Shown here in pieces: positions 26,748-40,734 of a stretch of 64,000 bases of DNA (its first letter is position 1; the number at the start of each line of letters is the position of its first letter). This DNA is from Callipepla californica brunnescens (Eukaryota; Chordata; Aves; Galliformes; Odontophoridae): the NCBI GenBank assembly GCA_023055505.1, contig JALIRH010000036.1, positions 4,960,001-5,024,000 of the forward strand, written 5' to 3'. Under the pieces are notes generated by a model. The model saw only the letters and a list, made by a program, of their open reading frames with translations. It ran no database searches and was not told the DNA's origin. The position numbers and the translations under genes are program-made.

Positions 26748-29700
26748 GCTGTCGTGCTTCGTTCGTTTGGTAACGAACACTGCAGAGCTCTGACGTGCTC
26801 GTTTGGATCGCAGGATGCGACTGTCTGATTTTCCTCCATGGGAGAAGTCAATGACATGAGCCCACATAGCACAAGGTGTAATTCATCTGCATCACAGAAG
26901 AGCTTTCCTCTGTTCCAGCTGAGAATCTGGTGCGTGTATATGTTATATATAAAGCTGAATGTATCATATGTATATCTCAGGCAACCTCACAAGGAGCCCA
27001 GGTCTCCCCATGGCTCCAGCCCAGGTTTTCACACCCCACAGAGGTGGGTTTATTTACTTTATTTTATGTTGGGGCTGCCTTTGCTAAGGTCATGCATTAT
27101 TCACCCATTTCTGAGTGTCTGATAGAGATCCACCTCTCGCGTGTGTGATGAAATCTGTGGGGCCTGCTCTGAAATGCTGACTTATGCGGAGTTAATTAGG
27201 CATGATTAGAAAGAGGGGGCAAAAAGCCACAGAGGTTCCACAAGGAGAAGGCACTGCCAAGACAAGCTAAGCAGCAGCCCGGCGTATCGTGGGTTAATTA
27301 TTATGTAGCATTTCTAATGAATCAGAGTGGCACACTCAGCTGGGGTCTCATTAGTGCTGCTGAGCCCCCAGGTTGCTGGGGCTGTGAGGAGGCATCAGGA
27401 GATGGCAGCGGTGATGAGTGAGAGATGCAGGAGGAGCAGGAGCTCTGGTGACCCTGTTTTATTTCTTGCCTATGTGTATTTACTTATCCTGGCGGAAGGG
27501 GCTGACCCTAATTCCTGGGGAACATTGTGCTAGTGGTGAGGTTTCAGTGAAGGTCTCAGTTTTTTTTTACCGCTGACCCTAATGTTTTAAGTCATTCTCT
27601 TTCCTCGGTGGTGGTTCCTCATTCAGATCCATCTTCTGCCCCTTTAGAAAAGTGACCTGAGCGGTACCTCTAACACCACCGTTAACTGGAAATAGCAAAT
27701 GTCAAAACCATCTCTCTTTTCCCCATACCCAGAGTGTTACAGCCCTCCAGAATGCTTGGTTTCCATGAATGGTCCATTCCTTCATCAAACCCTCAAAGCT
27801 CAAGTGAACATTTATCCAGCCAAAACACCAGGCTTTGTATGGTCGAAGGATTAAAGCACGTTATTAAATTTCAGTCAAGAATATTACTGAGTATTCATGG
27901 AGCAGGACTTGTATTTCACCTTAAAGGCCAGAGATTTGGGGATTTACTGTGATGCCAGGGCAAAGGCTTTAGGGTTTGGACCCACAGACATCAGGTGGCT
28001 CCGGCACCTCTGCGGGTGCTGCTCGGCCGTGCACTGCTCCTGGGGTTGGGGAATCCCTCAGCAGGGGTGAGGCACTGACGAGAGAAAGTGTTCCCTTGTC
28101 CTTGTAATTTTCAGCAAGAAAAAGGGATGGGCGAAGGTTGCAAGCACGTGGAAAGCGTGCGTTTACAATGCTTGGTGCTAAAGCTTTGCGTGGAAGGTTA
28201 TCGACTGTGCACTGTGTCTTTAAAACACTAATGGGCCCGCTAAAAAAACAACAACCCAAACCTATGACAGTCCACTAGCAACTAGCACACTAACAGGTTC
28301 TCATCTGACACCAGTAGGGAACCGAAGATATTTTATTATTTGGAAACTCCATATAGGGAAAGCCAGCCTTGAATCTGTCATTACTCCAAGAACCGCACCT
28401 CCCCTGGGAGTTAATTATTTTCTTAAAATGCAACTTGTACTGTTAGTTTAAAACATTCCAACTGTGTTCGCACTCTTTAAATCTTCTGTAAACCTTAGAG
28501 TTTAAATCACTTGCAGATAAGAGTAATTCTATTAGAAAAAAAAAAAGTTCGGTGGAAGGGGAAAGAGAGGGAAATAAAAGGGCATTGATAGAAGCGTCCT
28601 TTGGGTGCCCATTGCCCCGTCACCTTTAGAACTTGGCAGGAGTTGCAGCCCACAGTAACTTTATAGGTCCTGGCACAGAATGAAACAAAATAGGTGCATG
28701 CCACATTTTCCTTCCAAAAAAACACCAGAGAGAGAGAGAGACTTGCCTCCTTTGTAAGAGGCTGAATATCTGACAAGGTATGCTGACTGAAAGAAGCAGC
28801 GGGGCTGGCAGGTCGCAGCCTTCCTGGGCTTCTATTTTGAAAGAAGGCATTGGGCAGAGGGCTGCATCTGGCGGGGAGCACGTTCGGGAACTGAAGGGCT
28901 TGCAGAAGTGTTTAAATATAGGGCGCTACTGCAATGTTTGACCGTCTTAACTCCTCTTGCTTTGGCTCCTTTTGCTGCTTTCATGGGAATTCCGGGGCAT
29001 TAGAAAAAAAAAAAAAAAAAAAAGAAAAAAAAAGAGCTCCTTGCTGTGGGTTTGCCATGAGAGAGCCAGGGAGAGAGCATATGTGTCATTTTTGGAACCG
29101 TCTGCGCAATCGTTCGTATGTCGGATTGGCCGGGCTCCTAGAATTAAGGGTAATTCAGTGGTTCCAGAGCTCGACGTTTTTTTTTCTCTCCCTCCCCTCC
29201 CCTCACCCTTTCTCTAATTGGTTTGGGCTGAAAATCCCCTTCCAAATTCTGTGAGTGCTGTCTTTCTTTTTAACCAGTTTTCCCTTGAGGACTGTACACG
29301 GGCGGAGCTGTGATTTTCATCGGTGGTGTGTACCGAGCACCACGCACCTGGGGGAATGTGAAAGGAGAGGGATGGGTGGAAGCATCTGTCCTTGAGACAC
29401 TGCGGCTCTGGACTCCTCTGGTGGGTGCAAGGCCTGTCCCGATGCTATGAGCCAGCAGCACTCCTGTCCAGGCGTTACAATGGCTTACCAAGGCTCTCCA
29501 GCAGCTAAAATGATAGATACCTGGTACTTCATGCAGCAAATTCCACACTTCCATCTGAAAAAGAAAGGTGGATTTGATGGAGCTGTTGAACTTGGAGATG
29601 CCCTTGAGCTGGAGCCATCCTTCAGCCTTCCCCTGGGCCCAGGGCTCAGCAGGACGAGCCCCTGTTCCTGCAGATAAGAGTGCTGCACAGAGATACCCTC

Positions 29701-30430
29701 AAGATCTCAGCTTCATCAGAGGGCACTGCTAATTGCACAGCATTTATTGAGGAAGGTGTGTGCTGCTGAGCATCTGAGCTGGGGAGCCCAAAAGCTGAGG
29801 TCTACAGCAACAAGTTTTATTTATGAGCAACTGTAGTAGCAGACGAAACCTTAAGACCTTGGGGTTTGTTACAGCGAGGCAGAGGGAAAAAATGACCTAT
29901 GAATTTCAGGTTTTTTATACCTTGTTCTGAAAAGAAATACCCGTGATGCCATAAATAAGTGTGTCAGGTACGTCCGCTTCGGTTTAGGTGAGCGTATTCC
30001 TAATGTAGAACAGATGAGATAGCAGCACTGGATAGGTTAATGTATTTATTGCTCTCCAGCAGTGAAGCCATCGGGCTGCAGAAGGTGAGGATGGGCATTC
30101 CGCTTCCCCGTGAGAGACATGGGCAGGGTGATGGATTCCTCTGAGCACTGCCACGTTTCCTACTAAAACTGAACCGTGTGTAACGAGGCACGGGAGCACC
30201 CTGAAAAGAACGGGCTGTGAAAGGAATAAACAGTCAAAACGACAAGAGGCCAAACAGCTCGGGAAAGAGAAAGGAAAAACGTGATGTACAGGCACAGGGG
30301 TTGCTCACCGAGAGTAAGGCGAAAGCGCACAAACACCAGGAGCAGATCACGCCTGCAGGAAAGGTCCATCTCAAACTGCAGATCTCCCTCTCGCGTTCCC
30401 CGTGGAACGCTCCGGCTGCAATACCGCCCG

Positions 30431-30449
30431 TGGCCGGAGGGGGGCGCTG
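30431..30449 (+). promoter_or_regulatory. candidate CTCF site inside an isolated CpG-rich patch
   Basis: The 19 bases tggccggaggggggcgctg match the consensus CTCF core at its two most informative parts, the leading tggcc and the ggggggcgct block. They deviate at four positions between them, including the usually conserved pyrimidine and A before the G run. The site lies in a CpG-rich patch (about 30,300-30,545) surrounded by ordinary sequence, more than 26 kb from the main CpG domain. If occupied, it could act as an insulator or loop anchor on the upstream side of PRDM16, which is inference. Confidence 0.4.
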
Positions 30450-33400
30450 CGTTCCCATCCGCCCTCCACGCGTGGACCGCGGCATCGCTGCGCCGCTCGT
30501 GGGGAATCCCGGGATCGGCCGATGGTGACACAGTGGGGCAGTGGCACTGCTCCCCAAAGCTCTGCTGCCGAGCACTGCCCCGGTCTTCCTTTTTTATGCA
30601 GCAAAAGTTCTCCCCAAGCTTTAGCTCCTATCCGAATGGAATCAGATTTCCTCATCCCACTGGAGCACAAAACAAGGAGTAATTAATGTATCTACGGCCT
30701 CTTCAACTGAAAAGCAGCGCCTCGGAACCTTGGCCCTCCTTGGTGTGATTCTTGAAGTTAAATGAATGAAAGGCATGGTGCAAAGTTCTGTCCTTTCCTG
30801 GCATGCTCGTTCCTGCTTACATCGTTGGGGGTGTGTTGGTCCCTCTGAGCTCTGGTGGTTCCCGGCTCTGCGGGCACACTCTGAGGGGGCCCGGTGGGCT
30901 TTTCTGTGTTCACTGAGAGAAGAAGAGCAGTACTGCATGAAATAACGCTCTAATCAGAATTCCCTCCTCAGTTAAACTCTCTTTAGATGGACAGTTAATT
31001 TCTCTCTGTTTAACTGCCGAATCAATCCATCCATCAAAGCCACAAAAGCTAATTAGCTGGAGTCAAAGCAGCAACAGCTCCGATGCCCAGTAGGGTATGT
31101 AATACCTTATAAAATTGCAGCAGGGGATACAAGGTACGTTTCCCCATGTGTGCCTTAAAGCTGCCCACGAGGCCCCGGCGGGCACGTCCTGCTGCTCTCA
31201 GCTTTGGTACGAAGCTGTGAGTGGTGTGGCTGCAGGGACCTCCCTTCCCCAGGCTGTACCCTCCCTGGTGCTCGGCCCCATCCCACCCAGCACTGCCCAT
31301 CTGTGCTCTGGTGGCACTGGGGCAGCACTGCAGTGGGAGCCCGCAGCCTCTGCCTCCTGCCGGGGCCAGGTGGAGGTGTATTCCTACACCAGGACAGTCC
31401 TTGCTTACAATAGATGTTCACTTTGTCACCCTGCAGCGGTCCCACTGCCCCCAGTGCTCATCACTGAGGCCTCGAGCGACCTGATGCAGCACCAGTCCTA
31501 CTCCTTGTCAGCTCTGATGCTCTGAGGGCTCTGTGTTGCTGAGCACAATCGTTTCATCACATGGAAGCACATGGTCCACCACTCCTGTACACTGCTCCAC
31601 GCAGTCATTGTCATCATCAAACTCGGTGTCCATTAAATCCTGACGAATTGCCTGATGCTCCATCGGTCATGCTCTAAGGCAGCATGCAGTCTGTGTTTTC
31701 TTAACACATGTTCCACGTTAACTGTTTTCATTGACTATGAATCCATAAAAATACATGTGGAACAGAGAGTACACAGTACAGTCATGTCTGTCTGACTCCT
31801 TCCCATTCTAATTGGGTAGCAAAGTCATTTAATAGAGTCTGTGGAGTCTGTTTAACTACATTCTGCCAGAACAATGCTCTATTCATGTTTTCAACAGAAC
31901 ACTAGTGATTGGACTAATATCTTTAAACTAGAAAACAAGACTTAATTGGAACAGATGCTGCAAATACCAATGCAAATGGCCAGCTCTCGTGTGATCAAAA
32001 CCAGGTACAGTCCATTGATTTGTTTTTAATGGCGGCTTTCATTTTTTATTAGTGTACACAAAACTCACTAACACTGCACAAGAAGTCAGGAACAATATTC
32101 TGAAAAATCATCTTGTTTAAAGCAGGCTCTGCCACGCATTGTTTCTGGCAAGGTGCTGGTAAGGAGTTTCCGTTCCCTTTTGGCAGATCACGTTACTGAA
32201 ACACTCCTCTTCACTTCCCTCTCTTCTACGATTCGAATGATCCCAGTGATTTTCCTACCAAGCTATTGATGTTTCATTTAATAATCTGTTTGGCTGTTTG
32301 CTTACATCACAAACAGGCGTTTGGGTTAGATGAGGCTGAGTGGGTCCGTGGTGCTGGTGAGCACGTGTTAGATTGCGGGTACGTGAGCTCGTCGTGGCAG
32401 CACTTGGCCTGAGGAGGCTCTGAAATGTGAAGAGGATTTCTAAGCTCAGAATGAAAATATTTCTAGGAGAAACTGGCGTTGTCGTTAGGATGTCTGAGCT
32501 ATTTGATTGCAGAGGCTGCTCCTTGCAGAACACCTGGCTCTTGTAAATGTCTGTTGGTCTTTTCGTGAGCACAAATATTTGGCTCACCGCAGTCTGTATA
32601 CACACACAGATTTTGGTCACTGCTGCTAGGGGAGGCTGTCCCTGTGCAGGTTCCAGCTCTGACCCACGGGGCAGCGGGTGCTGGGATGGGGATGGGCAGA
32701 GGAGAGGTGACAGCCAGTGGTGTCACCACTGCTCCTTGCTTCCCACAGAGCCCTTGCAGCATTCGGCAGAGCCCCATCAGGTGTGTTGAAAAGCTGCGAC
32801 ATTTGAGGAGGGCTGGGGATTGACTCGATGAAAAAAGGGCTTTGCTGGAGACCTACCGCAGTGCGGGCAGGTGGGGAGCGGGGCTGGGGGGCTCAGGAGG
32901 GGTGTCCAGAAGGGTTCTGGGTTGAATTTGGCCTCCTTAGGGGAATGAGGGCTTGTCACTCATCTCTGCTTTGTGATGCAGTGAGGCAGTGTGCTCAACC
33001 AGGGCATGGGGCCACAGAAGTGGGGACGTTGGCAATGGGAGTGGCGGTGGTTCTCATCCTGCCCAGGCAGAGGTCCTGTGCTCCCACGGACTCAGCACAC
33101 TGTCACTGCCCAGAGCACTGCAGGAGGACTTTTCTCATGTCATCTTCATCCAAGCAAAATTCAGACTGGCAGCTTGACACATCGAAAAGGGACCTGCTCT
33201 GAAGGGAAGTGTACAAAACCATGAATTGCGTCAGAACTTACACGTTCTTCGTACCATGGCCAGCAGCACAGCTGAAACACATGTTTTACAGGCCTTGGCT
33301 TTCCGTGGGGCAGGCTCAGCCTTGTGTCACTCCTGAGCGTTCAGCTGAGCTGATGTTCATGCAGAAGGAAGGGCTCGTGGCAGTGCAGCTGCATGGAAAG

Positions 33401-35138
33401 ACGTCTTAACCCTTCATGAGGCTGCTATCTCAGTTTGTCACAACCTAAGCTGAGAACGGTCTAAATCTGCCTTGGAAAACATGGCCATCTTTCCTCCGAA
33501 ACCACTTCCTTCACTCAGTAGAACTGCACTGCCACCAGCCAGCCACACCTGAGCAATAACCACTTTGAAATACAAGTGAAAGCAACGCTGAAGAATAAAA
33601 CCAGAGCCTTGGGAAATGCTGGGAAGGAAGCTGCTGGAAAGCCAAGTCATTGCAGCGGGGAGCGGGACCCAGCTGCTGAACGGGCCAATTACTGCGGCCT
33701 TTCCAGTGAGGTCCGCTCCGTGCAGCGCTGAAAGGAGCCCAGATTTCTCGCGTTGTCTTAGTGGTTGCACTCTGATCCCAGATGGGCGGATAATAATGTT
33801 ATAAATGATTTACTGCCATACAGTATATGTTATGGGAGGTTTATAGAGATCAAATCGCACACTGAGCTGGAAAATCCTCTCCATTGTTGAGGCTGTTCCC
33901 TGGCTGCTGTTGGCAGTAGCACATTAATGGCATGTGAGGGAGTTTGCCTTATTCAAACAATAGTGTAGGCATTATAATTTAATTACTCCCATAATTAGGC
34001 CAGTTTTCTTAGAAGAAAACACCCACAAGTGAAAAAAAAAAAAAGCCACTGAGTTTCTTTCTTAGCTGCAGTTAATGAAGGACTCCCCTCCTTTCTGTAA
34101 GAAGTCTTCTGTGCTACGCTGGATTTTATTAATGGTGTAACAGAAGATTTTTCCTTTGCACTCCTAACATCCTGGTGCAGATTTCCTCCCCCGTGTCTTT
34201 ATTCCTGAAATTCAGTGCCTTCCTGACAAAAAATTTTCTAGGCCAAACCTAGCTGTGCATGTGCCAGCTTTGGGGTGAGGGGTGAAACGCATTTCTGGGG
34301 AGGGAAAATCTCCAGGCTGGGAAGAAAAAACTCAGTAAACGTTTAGTATTATGAACACAGGAGGAGAAGCAGCAAGCACATCGAGTACAGGGCACAGGAG
34401 CAAAGTGCTTCTTGACCTATGGCCCAGGAGGCAGGAACTTGAAGTTCATCTCTGCTTTGGAGCCAGGATCCAGTGGGGCAGTCGAGGCAATCATCCCACA
34501 GATAGTAGCACTCTTTCCCTTTGATGTACGTAAGGACTCCTTTCATTTGTTTATTTTTGCTGTCAAATTATTTCACTCAGTCCCTTGTGCAAGCCAGATA
34601 CTGCAGGATATCATTACATTCAGTAAACAAGGAAGTGGAACCTGACACCTGAATGACAGTAGGTGAAGTTATTTGCCAGTCACCAGGGGCCGGGTTACAT
34701 CCGTGCTGGACTTTACTCAGGGGCAGTGCCACCACAGCCCTTCAAGAGCCAGCTCTATGGGACAGCAGGGATGGCTGTGGAACACTGGTGTCGGGAGAGC
34801 ATCTGTATTTTTCATTGCTTTCTGCTGTAATGAGGCAGCTGACAGTGTTCTCGGAAGTGTTGTGAGGAGGAGGTAGTTTGGAGTATGGTTCTTGGCTGTA
34901 AAGTGCAGTGCAAGGTCGAAGTTATCATTATTATCTCATCCCAATGCTGCTGTCATCATTTCCCCATCAGTACCTGCGTTTCAATAATCATACCCACACA
35001 ATGATTTCTGGTGTGCTTGGTTCCCAAACGGGGTCATCTCTTGCCAGAAAAATAAATGCCATTGGTGTGGCCTTGGTGGTGATGACAGCACAGAGCCAAG
35101 CTCATACAGCTGCCTGGGGGTGCTGGGGGCACTTCCCT

Positions 35139-35182
35139 TGTGCTACTGGTGTGTTACTGGTGTGCTGCTGGTGTGCTACTGG
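35139..35182. repeat. 11-bp tandem array, four units
   Basis: Four consecutive units of tgtgctactgg are present (one with t for c, one with g for a). It is a small minisatellite. Confidence 0.9.
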
Positions 35183-36134
35183 TGAGCTCAGGCTGGGCTG
35201 CCAGCTGCAGTCGCTGCTCTGTGCCATTGTGCAGCACAACGTGCTTGTTTGCTTTGTTTATTCGGTCTCTCATCACCCTGTGGGCATTTATTTCTTGCCC
35301 CAGAGTCATGATCACTGCTTTAGTTGTTGTCATTTCCTTTGCCAGCAGTTCCATGGCTTTCAGTGGGCCCTGTTGCTGTTGAAAGCCCTGGCTGCCTTGC
35401 CCTGCCAGGACACAGCTGATCTCCGTGAGCCATTTGCAATGACAAACCCATTTTGGAACTGCCAAGCCCAAACAGCCTCACTTCAGTAAGTGCTGCTGCC
35501 AGGAGCCCTTGCAAATAATGACTTTTCATGTCAAAGGCTTGAATAATTTGATAGGAGGAATAGTTCAAAGTATGAAGTCTGCAATACCTCAGAATTATTA
35601 AAATGGGATGTGTTGCAAAACGGGAAGAACCTCCCTCTTTGAAGTACTTTCTCAAAAACAAACTTATTGTGGTCCTGAGAGAGAAGTGCAATAAAGAAGA
35701 ACCTGGGCAAAACAGTCAGAGCCTTCTGGACTGGTTTGAGCACTCACTGTTGTGCTTTGCATGCTCTTTCCCTGGTGGGACACCATGCTGAATAGCTCCC
35801 TCAGTGCCCCACGCTATCAGAGAGAGAGAAATCAAATCTGGTGCACGAGATGTGAAAGCTTGACAAGGGAAAACCTTTGCTGTCCATCCAGAGACATCTT
35901 CTGGTAAGGTGGTACTTCCTATTAGAGGAAGCGTTGAGTGGCACCCACTGCTTCTGACTGCAACACAGCAGATTTTCCCTAATGAAGTTCTCCATCGCTC
36001 GTGACTTTTCAGTCAGTTGGACTATTTCTGAACTCATCCATCTGCATTAGGTGCTTTTCCAGTTTCCATAGCAACGGGGCAATTCATCATCTTCAGCATA
36101 TCTAGCCTTACAGTATCTCACAGAGGGGAATGCT

Positions 36135-36290
36135 ATGTCCATTTTGTCAACGTGCAGCCGGAGGTGTGGGGAAGCAAGTGATTTGCCCAGGGTTACAGAG
36201 TTCACCTGCAGCTGAATAGGGAAAGAACACTGCTTTCCAGGGTTCCAAGAAAATGCCCTGACTGCCAGGCTGTCCTTTCCCAGGGAGGTA
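36135..36290 (-). mobile_element. MIR-like ancient SINE relic
   Basis: Read on the plus strand, the segment shows the reverse complement of the MIR core: ccattttgtcaacgtgca, then ggtgtggggaagcaagtgat and ttgcccagggttacagag. This tracks the conserved order of the MIR family (ccatttta...gaggaaactgagg...aagtgacttgcccaaggtcacacag). Divergence is high, as expected for a SINE that predates the amniote radiation. The right flank is weaker and the right boundary is approximate. Confidence 0.6.
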
Positions 36291-39200
36291 TTCGCTGTAT
36301 CAGATCAGCTCCAGCTGAAGGTTGTTTCCCAAGTGTTCTTTTTCTCAGACTCGGAAAAAGAGACTTTCAGAAATGAACAGGTTGGAGTTTGAGTGGTACG
36401 GAGCAGGGTGAGTAATGAAACAAGAAATCAAAACTTGCAAGTAATTTATTCAGCATAAATGCCAGCCACATTCTTTGGATAAATAACTCGCAATGAATAA
36501 TTCAAGCAGTGTCATCACTACAGGGCATAGGAACAGGAATGTTTTTGAATTATTTGGCCTTTTTCTTCATGTAAATCCAAGCCAAACGTCCAGATTCAGC
36601 CCCTGACGTGTTCCAACTCTGGCTCTGGATTTTGCTTGTGGTTTGGCCAGGGTCAGGGTCAGACCCGGGCCTGTGCTGAGCACTCTCTCTTCTCTCTGAA
36701 ATCTGATGAAACCCCGGGAATTTGGTACCTTACAGGATAAAATTCAAAGCTGCCCTTCAAAAAAAAAAATGCATCTGTAGCCTCAAAACCTTGTGAACAT
36801 AGCAAAACATTGAAAGCCATTGAGGAATCCTGGATTAACACAGCACACAGAGCAGGGAAAAGGCTGGTGGCCTTTGGAACAACTTCTCACATTAATTTTC
36901 TTCCAATGCTGACAGCTTTGATTTATTGCCTTTAGGCTGGTTAGAAAACACCCAGACGTGAGGGAAGCCAAGAGTTATGGAAGGCAAAGAAAATATGGTG
37001 AACGTAGTGATGAATAGCACTGGTAGATAGACAAACACTGCCCACTGTCTTAGAGTGAAGATGGGAACGGAGGTTCTCCTTGCCCTTCCACTGTTTCTGC
37101 CTTCTCTTCGAAAGTATCACATATTCTGCTAGAAATCCCATAGGAACTGTGGTTTTATTTATTTTACATCAGTTGGATGCCAGCTGGAGCACCAGCCAAG
37201 GGACAACTTGGGAAACAAAGTTGAGAAAGTTCTTTAAATCATTTTGTTGTGAGCACCCGGTGTGGTGATTCCTTGTCTCTCCTCTGGCACTCTGTGTCTG
37301 GAGCTGATGCCAGAGGATGCCAGCACTGCAGCTTCTCCAGCCCCCGTCCTCCTCAGCTACTGCAGCTCACGTCTGTTCCTTCTGCTGTTTGAGACGCTGA
37401 GGGCACAGCTGGTGGCAGCACACAGGTCAGATCTGAGTGCCAATATAAGAGATGTGAAGATGGGAAAGGATGCTGGAAGCCGACTGCTGGCAGTGCTGGT
37501 GCACAGACAGCATTGCTGGAGAGGGGTTCTTCCTTAGAAATCAGATCAATGCATCACTTCCCAGAAAATCTGGGAAGGTCGTTGGGATTTCTGTGGTTAC
37601 TGAACTGTTTGCTGAGGAAGCCTGGCTGCTCGGTGCCCCCACCTGTATCAAATCCATGTCTACAGGAGAGCCACACCAAAACACACCAAATAACTGAGGA
37701 ACAAAACGTGGTGAGGAGTCGTCCTTAATTTCATCAATGGTTTTAAATACTTAGAAAGCACAGTGTGAACAGCTGAAGAGAAACCCGTGTGCTTGCTCTT
37801 GGTGCTCGGAGCTGCTGGGGTGTGCAGGAGCAGGGGCCGCTCGGTGGGAGCAGGCATTTCAGACTTTCCACCACAGTTATATATATGCTCGTGTCACGAG
37901 GGCTCTTCCCTCAGCCCAAATTGCTGGCGCAGCCTCCTGAAACGTTTCTCATTAGTAAACTTTTCATAACCTCCAAAACTGCAACAACTGTAGGACGGAG
38001 CGTGCCGGGATGCCAGCTGGAGCTGGCACTTGGCGCGGGGCTCTGGGCGCTGTTTGCTTAGCTGGATGTGAAGGATGTTCCGGACCAGCTAGCAGGACAT
38101 GTGACTTGAGTTTTGACCTAAACCACTGGCTTTTTTCCAGAGATCTCGCATACTTCGTGGGAATGCTTTCCACTTGTTGCTTTCGTACCTCAGCTTTGAG
38201 CAATTTGAGTGTAATATTCCAGCGGCCATTGGAATACAGTTAGGAGCAATTGGCATTTGGCTTTATGAAGTAACAGAGAGATCTCAGGGCGGCTCAGGAT
38301 GCATTTAGTGCTGAGTTAACGGTGTTCCAAGGACACAGCTCTGCTTTCCCTTTTTTCCTGTCTCAAAATCTCAGCATCTATGCTGTCTTTTGCCAAGGCT
38401 CTTGTATGGGTAACTTGTGAGTGAGCGAAGGGGACCTCCTCCTCCTCCTGCAGTTCTTCATGGAGTTCTCCGTGGCCTCAGCCCTTCCAGTTCCCCAGGA
38501 AAGGTTAATTCATGACTGAGTGATTGGAGCTCAGCAAGCTGAAATTGTTTTACCTGATTCAGTTTCCTGCGCTTTTCATTCTCAGATGATCAAGACTATT
38601 TATTTCAGATGTATTAATTTTCAACCCAAAGACTTTTATTTATGCATAATTTATATCGTTCCTCACTATAGATCTTAACATTTTTTTTCTCCGACATGGA
38701 AAACAATGCGGTCCTCAGATGCTGAATTCCAAATTGTCTGAATTAACTTTGAATCCCAGTGGGTTCCACACCTTCCCAGTTGTTCATCACTTGCAGGGTT
38801 TATTGCATTTTAGATGTTAGTATTAAATCCAGCCACCCCTAGAGATACCAGCGAGACTCTGTGAGCTTAAAGAGTAGAGGAGCACGGCTGAGTCCTCAGA
38901 GCTGCTCCAATTTAGCAGTGCAGTAATTTAAGTTTCCTTTCCATGGGCCACGGAGTTGTAATTTTTTATACATTTTATAATTTGTTTACAGTTTCACTTC
39001 CCTCCCTTGAATACCTTTTAGGAATTAGAAAAATTAATGTGTTTTCCCTCTGTTTAGAGTCTTTTTTTTTTTTCTATTTAGCGAACATTGATTTTACTCC
39101 CCCGGTGCTTTTGTTCACTGCCAAAATTAACACCTCTGTTTGGCTTTGCTTTTCAGAGGGCCTGGAAATGTTCTGGGGCCATTAATGGGGTCGGGCTGTG

Positions 39201-39369
39201 CTCCCTCCTTGCTGGTGTCGGTCAGAGCAGCCGAGGTGCCCTCATGGGATAGGTGAGAGGAAGGAAGAGCTGACCAAACCCTTTTGGAAGGGCAGTTGTG
39301 TCCTCCTCGAGCACCTTCCCTTCCTGCAGACTGAGCCCATTCCAACACAGAGCTCAGACAAGCTGCTGG
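36291..39369. other. intergenic DNA, nothing recognised
   Basis: No gene, RNA or transposon signature is visible. The open frames are short and without domain similarity. Composition is ordinary, with a T run near 39,061-39,074. Confidence 0.5.
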
Positions 39370-39610
39370 GATGGGAGGGAATGGCCTTCAGTTGGGCCAG
39401 GGGAGGGTCAGGTTGGGTAGTAGGAAACATTTCTTCTCCAAAAGAGTGATGAGGCAGTGGCACAGGCTGCCCTGCCAGGTTGAAGGGGGTTCCCCCCATC
39501 CCTGTGTGGAGATGTGGCCCTGGGGGTTGTGCTCAGTGGGCACACTGGTGTTGGGTTGGGGTTGGACTGGCTGGTCCTGGAAGTCTTTTCCAACCTTACG
39601 GTTCTATGAG
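39370..39610 (+). mobile_element. CR1 LINE 3' fragment
   Basis: This is the clearest repeat in the window. It runs in CR1 order: gggagggaatggcct, gccaggggagggtcaggttg, aggaaacatttcttct, aagagtgatgaggcagtg, then gcacaggctgccct, and finally the terminal box ggttggactggctggtcc with gtcttttccaacct and the tail ttctatga. It is a 5'-truncated insertion with no coding capacity. Sequence upstream to about 39,185 may also belong to it, but that part is not clear enough to include. Confidence 0.92.
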
Positions 39611-39789
39611 CTACACGTGCAGGGTTAATTGCTGGGTACGAGCACAGAAAGCCATGCTGCACATCAAGGATCTGCAGGGAAGGCTGAAGAGGAGGGTTTG
39701 GGCCATGTGGTGCCTATAAAAATGGATGCGGAACGTTTCTGAAGTCTATGAAATCTGCAGATAGTTGTTCTGTGTTTCAAAAGTGTTGA

Positions 39790-39813
39790 ATATATATGCA
39801 TATATATATATAT
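39790..39813. repeat. (TA)n tract
   Basis: Alternating T and A are interrupted by a single gc. It is a simple repeat. Confidence 0.85.
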
Positions 39814-40734
39814 TGAAAAAAAGCTCAACAGGAGTTTAAATAAACACAGGCAAGTGAGTCAGCGAGAAGATATAAAATCATCAGGAAAGGCTGAGTTTGT
39901 TTTAATATGGGGATTACTGTAAACACCAGGAGTGCATGGTAACAATTTGTAGCCCATATGTTTTGAAATATCATAACTGGTGTCAATAAACACATTAAAA
40001 TTCAACTTCAAAGAGCATTGTGGGTATTTGGAGTGTCACGAAGACCTTGCGAAATGGGGATTTGGGATGGAAACAAGTATGGGAGCAATCAAACACAGCT
40101 CCTATGTGAAGAAAGGGATCTTGTTGAGTTGTTAGAGCTAAGCATCTGTGATGGTGATTACTGCTTCTTGCTGGCTGGGAGCTCGCTCTGCCCCTCATTT
40201 CTTTCACTCTGTCTCCCTGGCCTTCCACCCTGACCTGCTGGCTCTCCCCATCTGGTGCAGCCCATTGCTCAAGCTCAGCCCTTTTAGGAAAGAATTCACT
40301 GCTCATTCCTATGGGCAGCAAATCACTTTGTGTCTGTGCAGGATGAGCCATGGCACACAGTACTGTCCTCAGGTGCTGGCTTGGCGTGGGCATTGAGCAT
40401 CACTGCAGCATTTGCTGTGTTTGATTCTTCTGTGTGCAGTGAGGGTTTGGGGGCATGGAGAAAGGTGGCCACCTTCCCTTCAGTGTCCCCCACTTGTGGT
40501 GGTGTTCTGAACATAAGGTTTGTGTTGCTTCCTGAATCCTTCCTCAAGCTTGTCTCTGGTGCAGCAGAGCAGGGAGAGGAACGTCACTCAGCCAGAGCCT
40601 GGTCTTACTTGCTTCTCTCTTCTGTTGGTGACACTCCCTAGATTTTCATTCTTGCTGCTGTGGATGCTACAGTGGTGTTTGTGTGGGCACACAGACTGAG
40701 CTAGCTGATCCTTCTCCCTCTGCTTTTACCACAG

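Larger units (their letters stand above)
25159..36134. other. intergenic DNA with one CpG-rich patch
   Basis: No protein-coding gene is recognised. The visible structure is a 12-base tandem repeat at 26,719-26,747, a GA run at 28,727-28,741, a long A-rich tract at about 29,004-29,032, an isolated CpG-rich patch at 30,300-30,545 and an 11-base tandem array at 35,139-35,182. AT-rich segments with homeodomain-like cores (27,180-27,320 and 30,940-31,070) and a perfect octamer atgcaaat at 31,970 could be regulatory, but nothing in the sequence alone proves it. Confidence 0.55.

Noticed and set aside
34679..34700. caccaggggccggg as a CTCF site
   Set aside because: The G run is one base short and the downstream core does not match.
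34908..35489. 193-codon frame on plus
   Set aside because: Cys/Trp/Leu-rich composition partly generated by the 11-bp tandem array; no domain.
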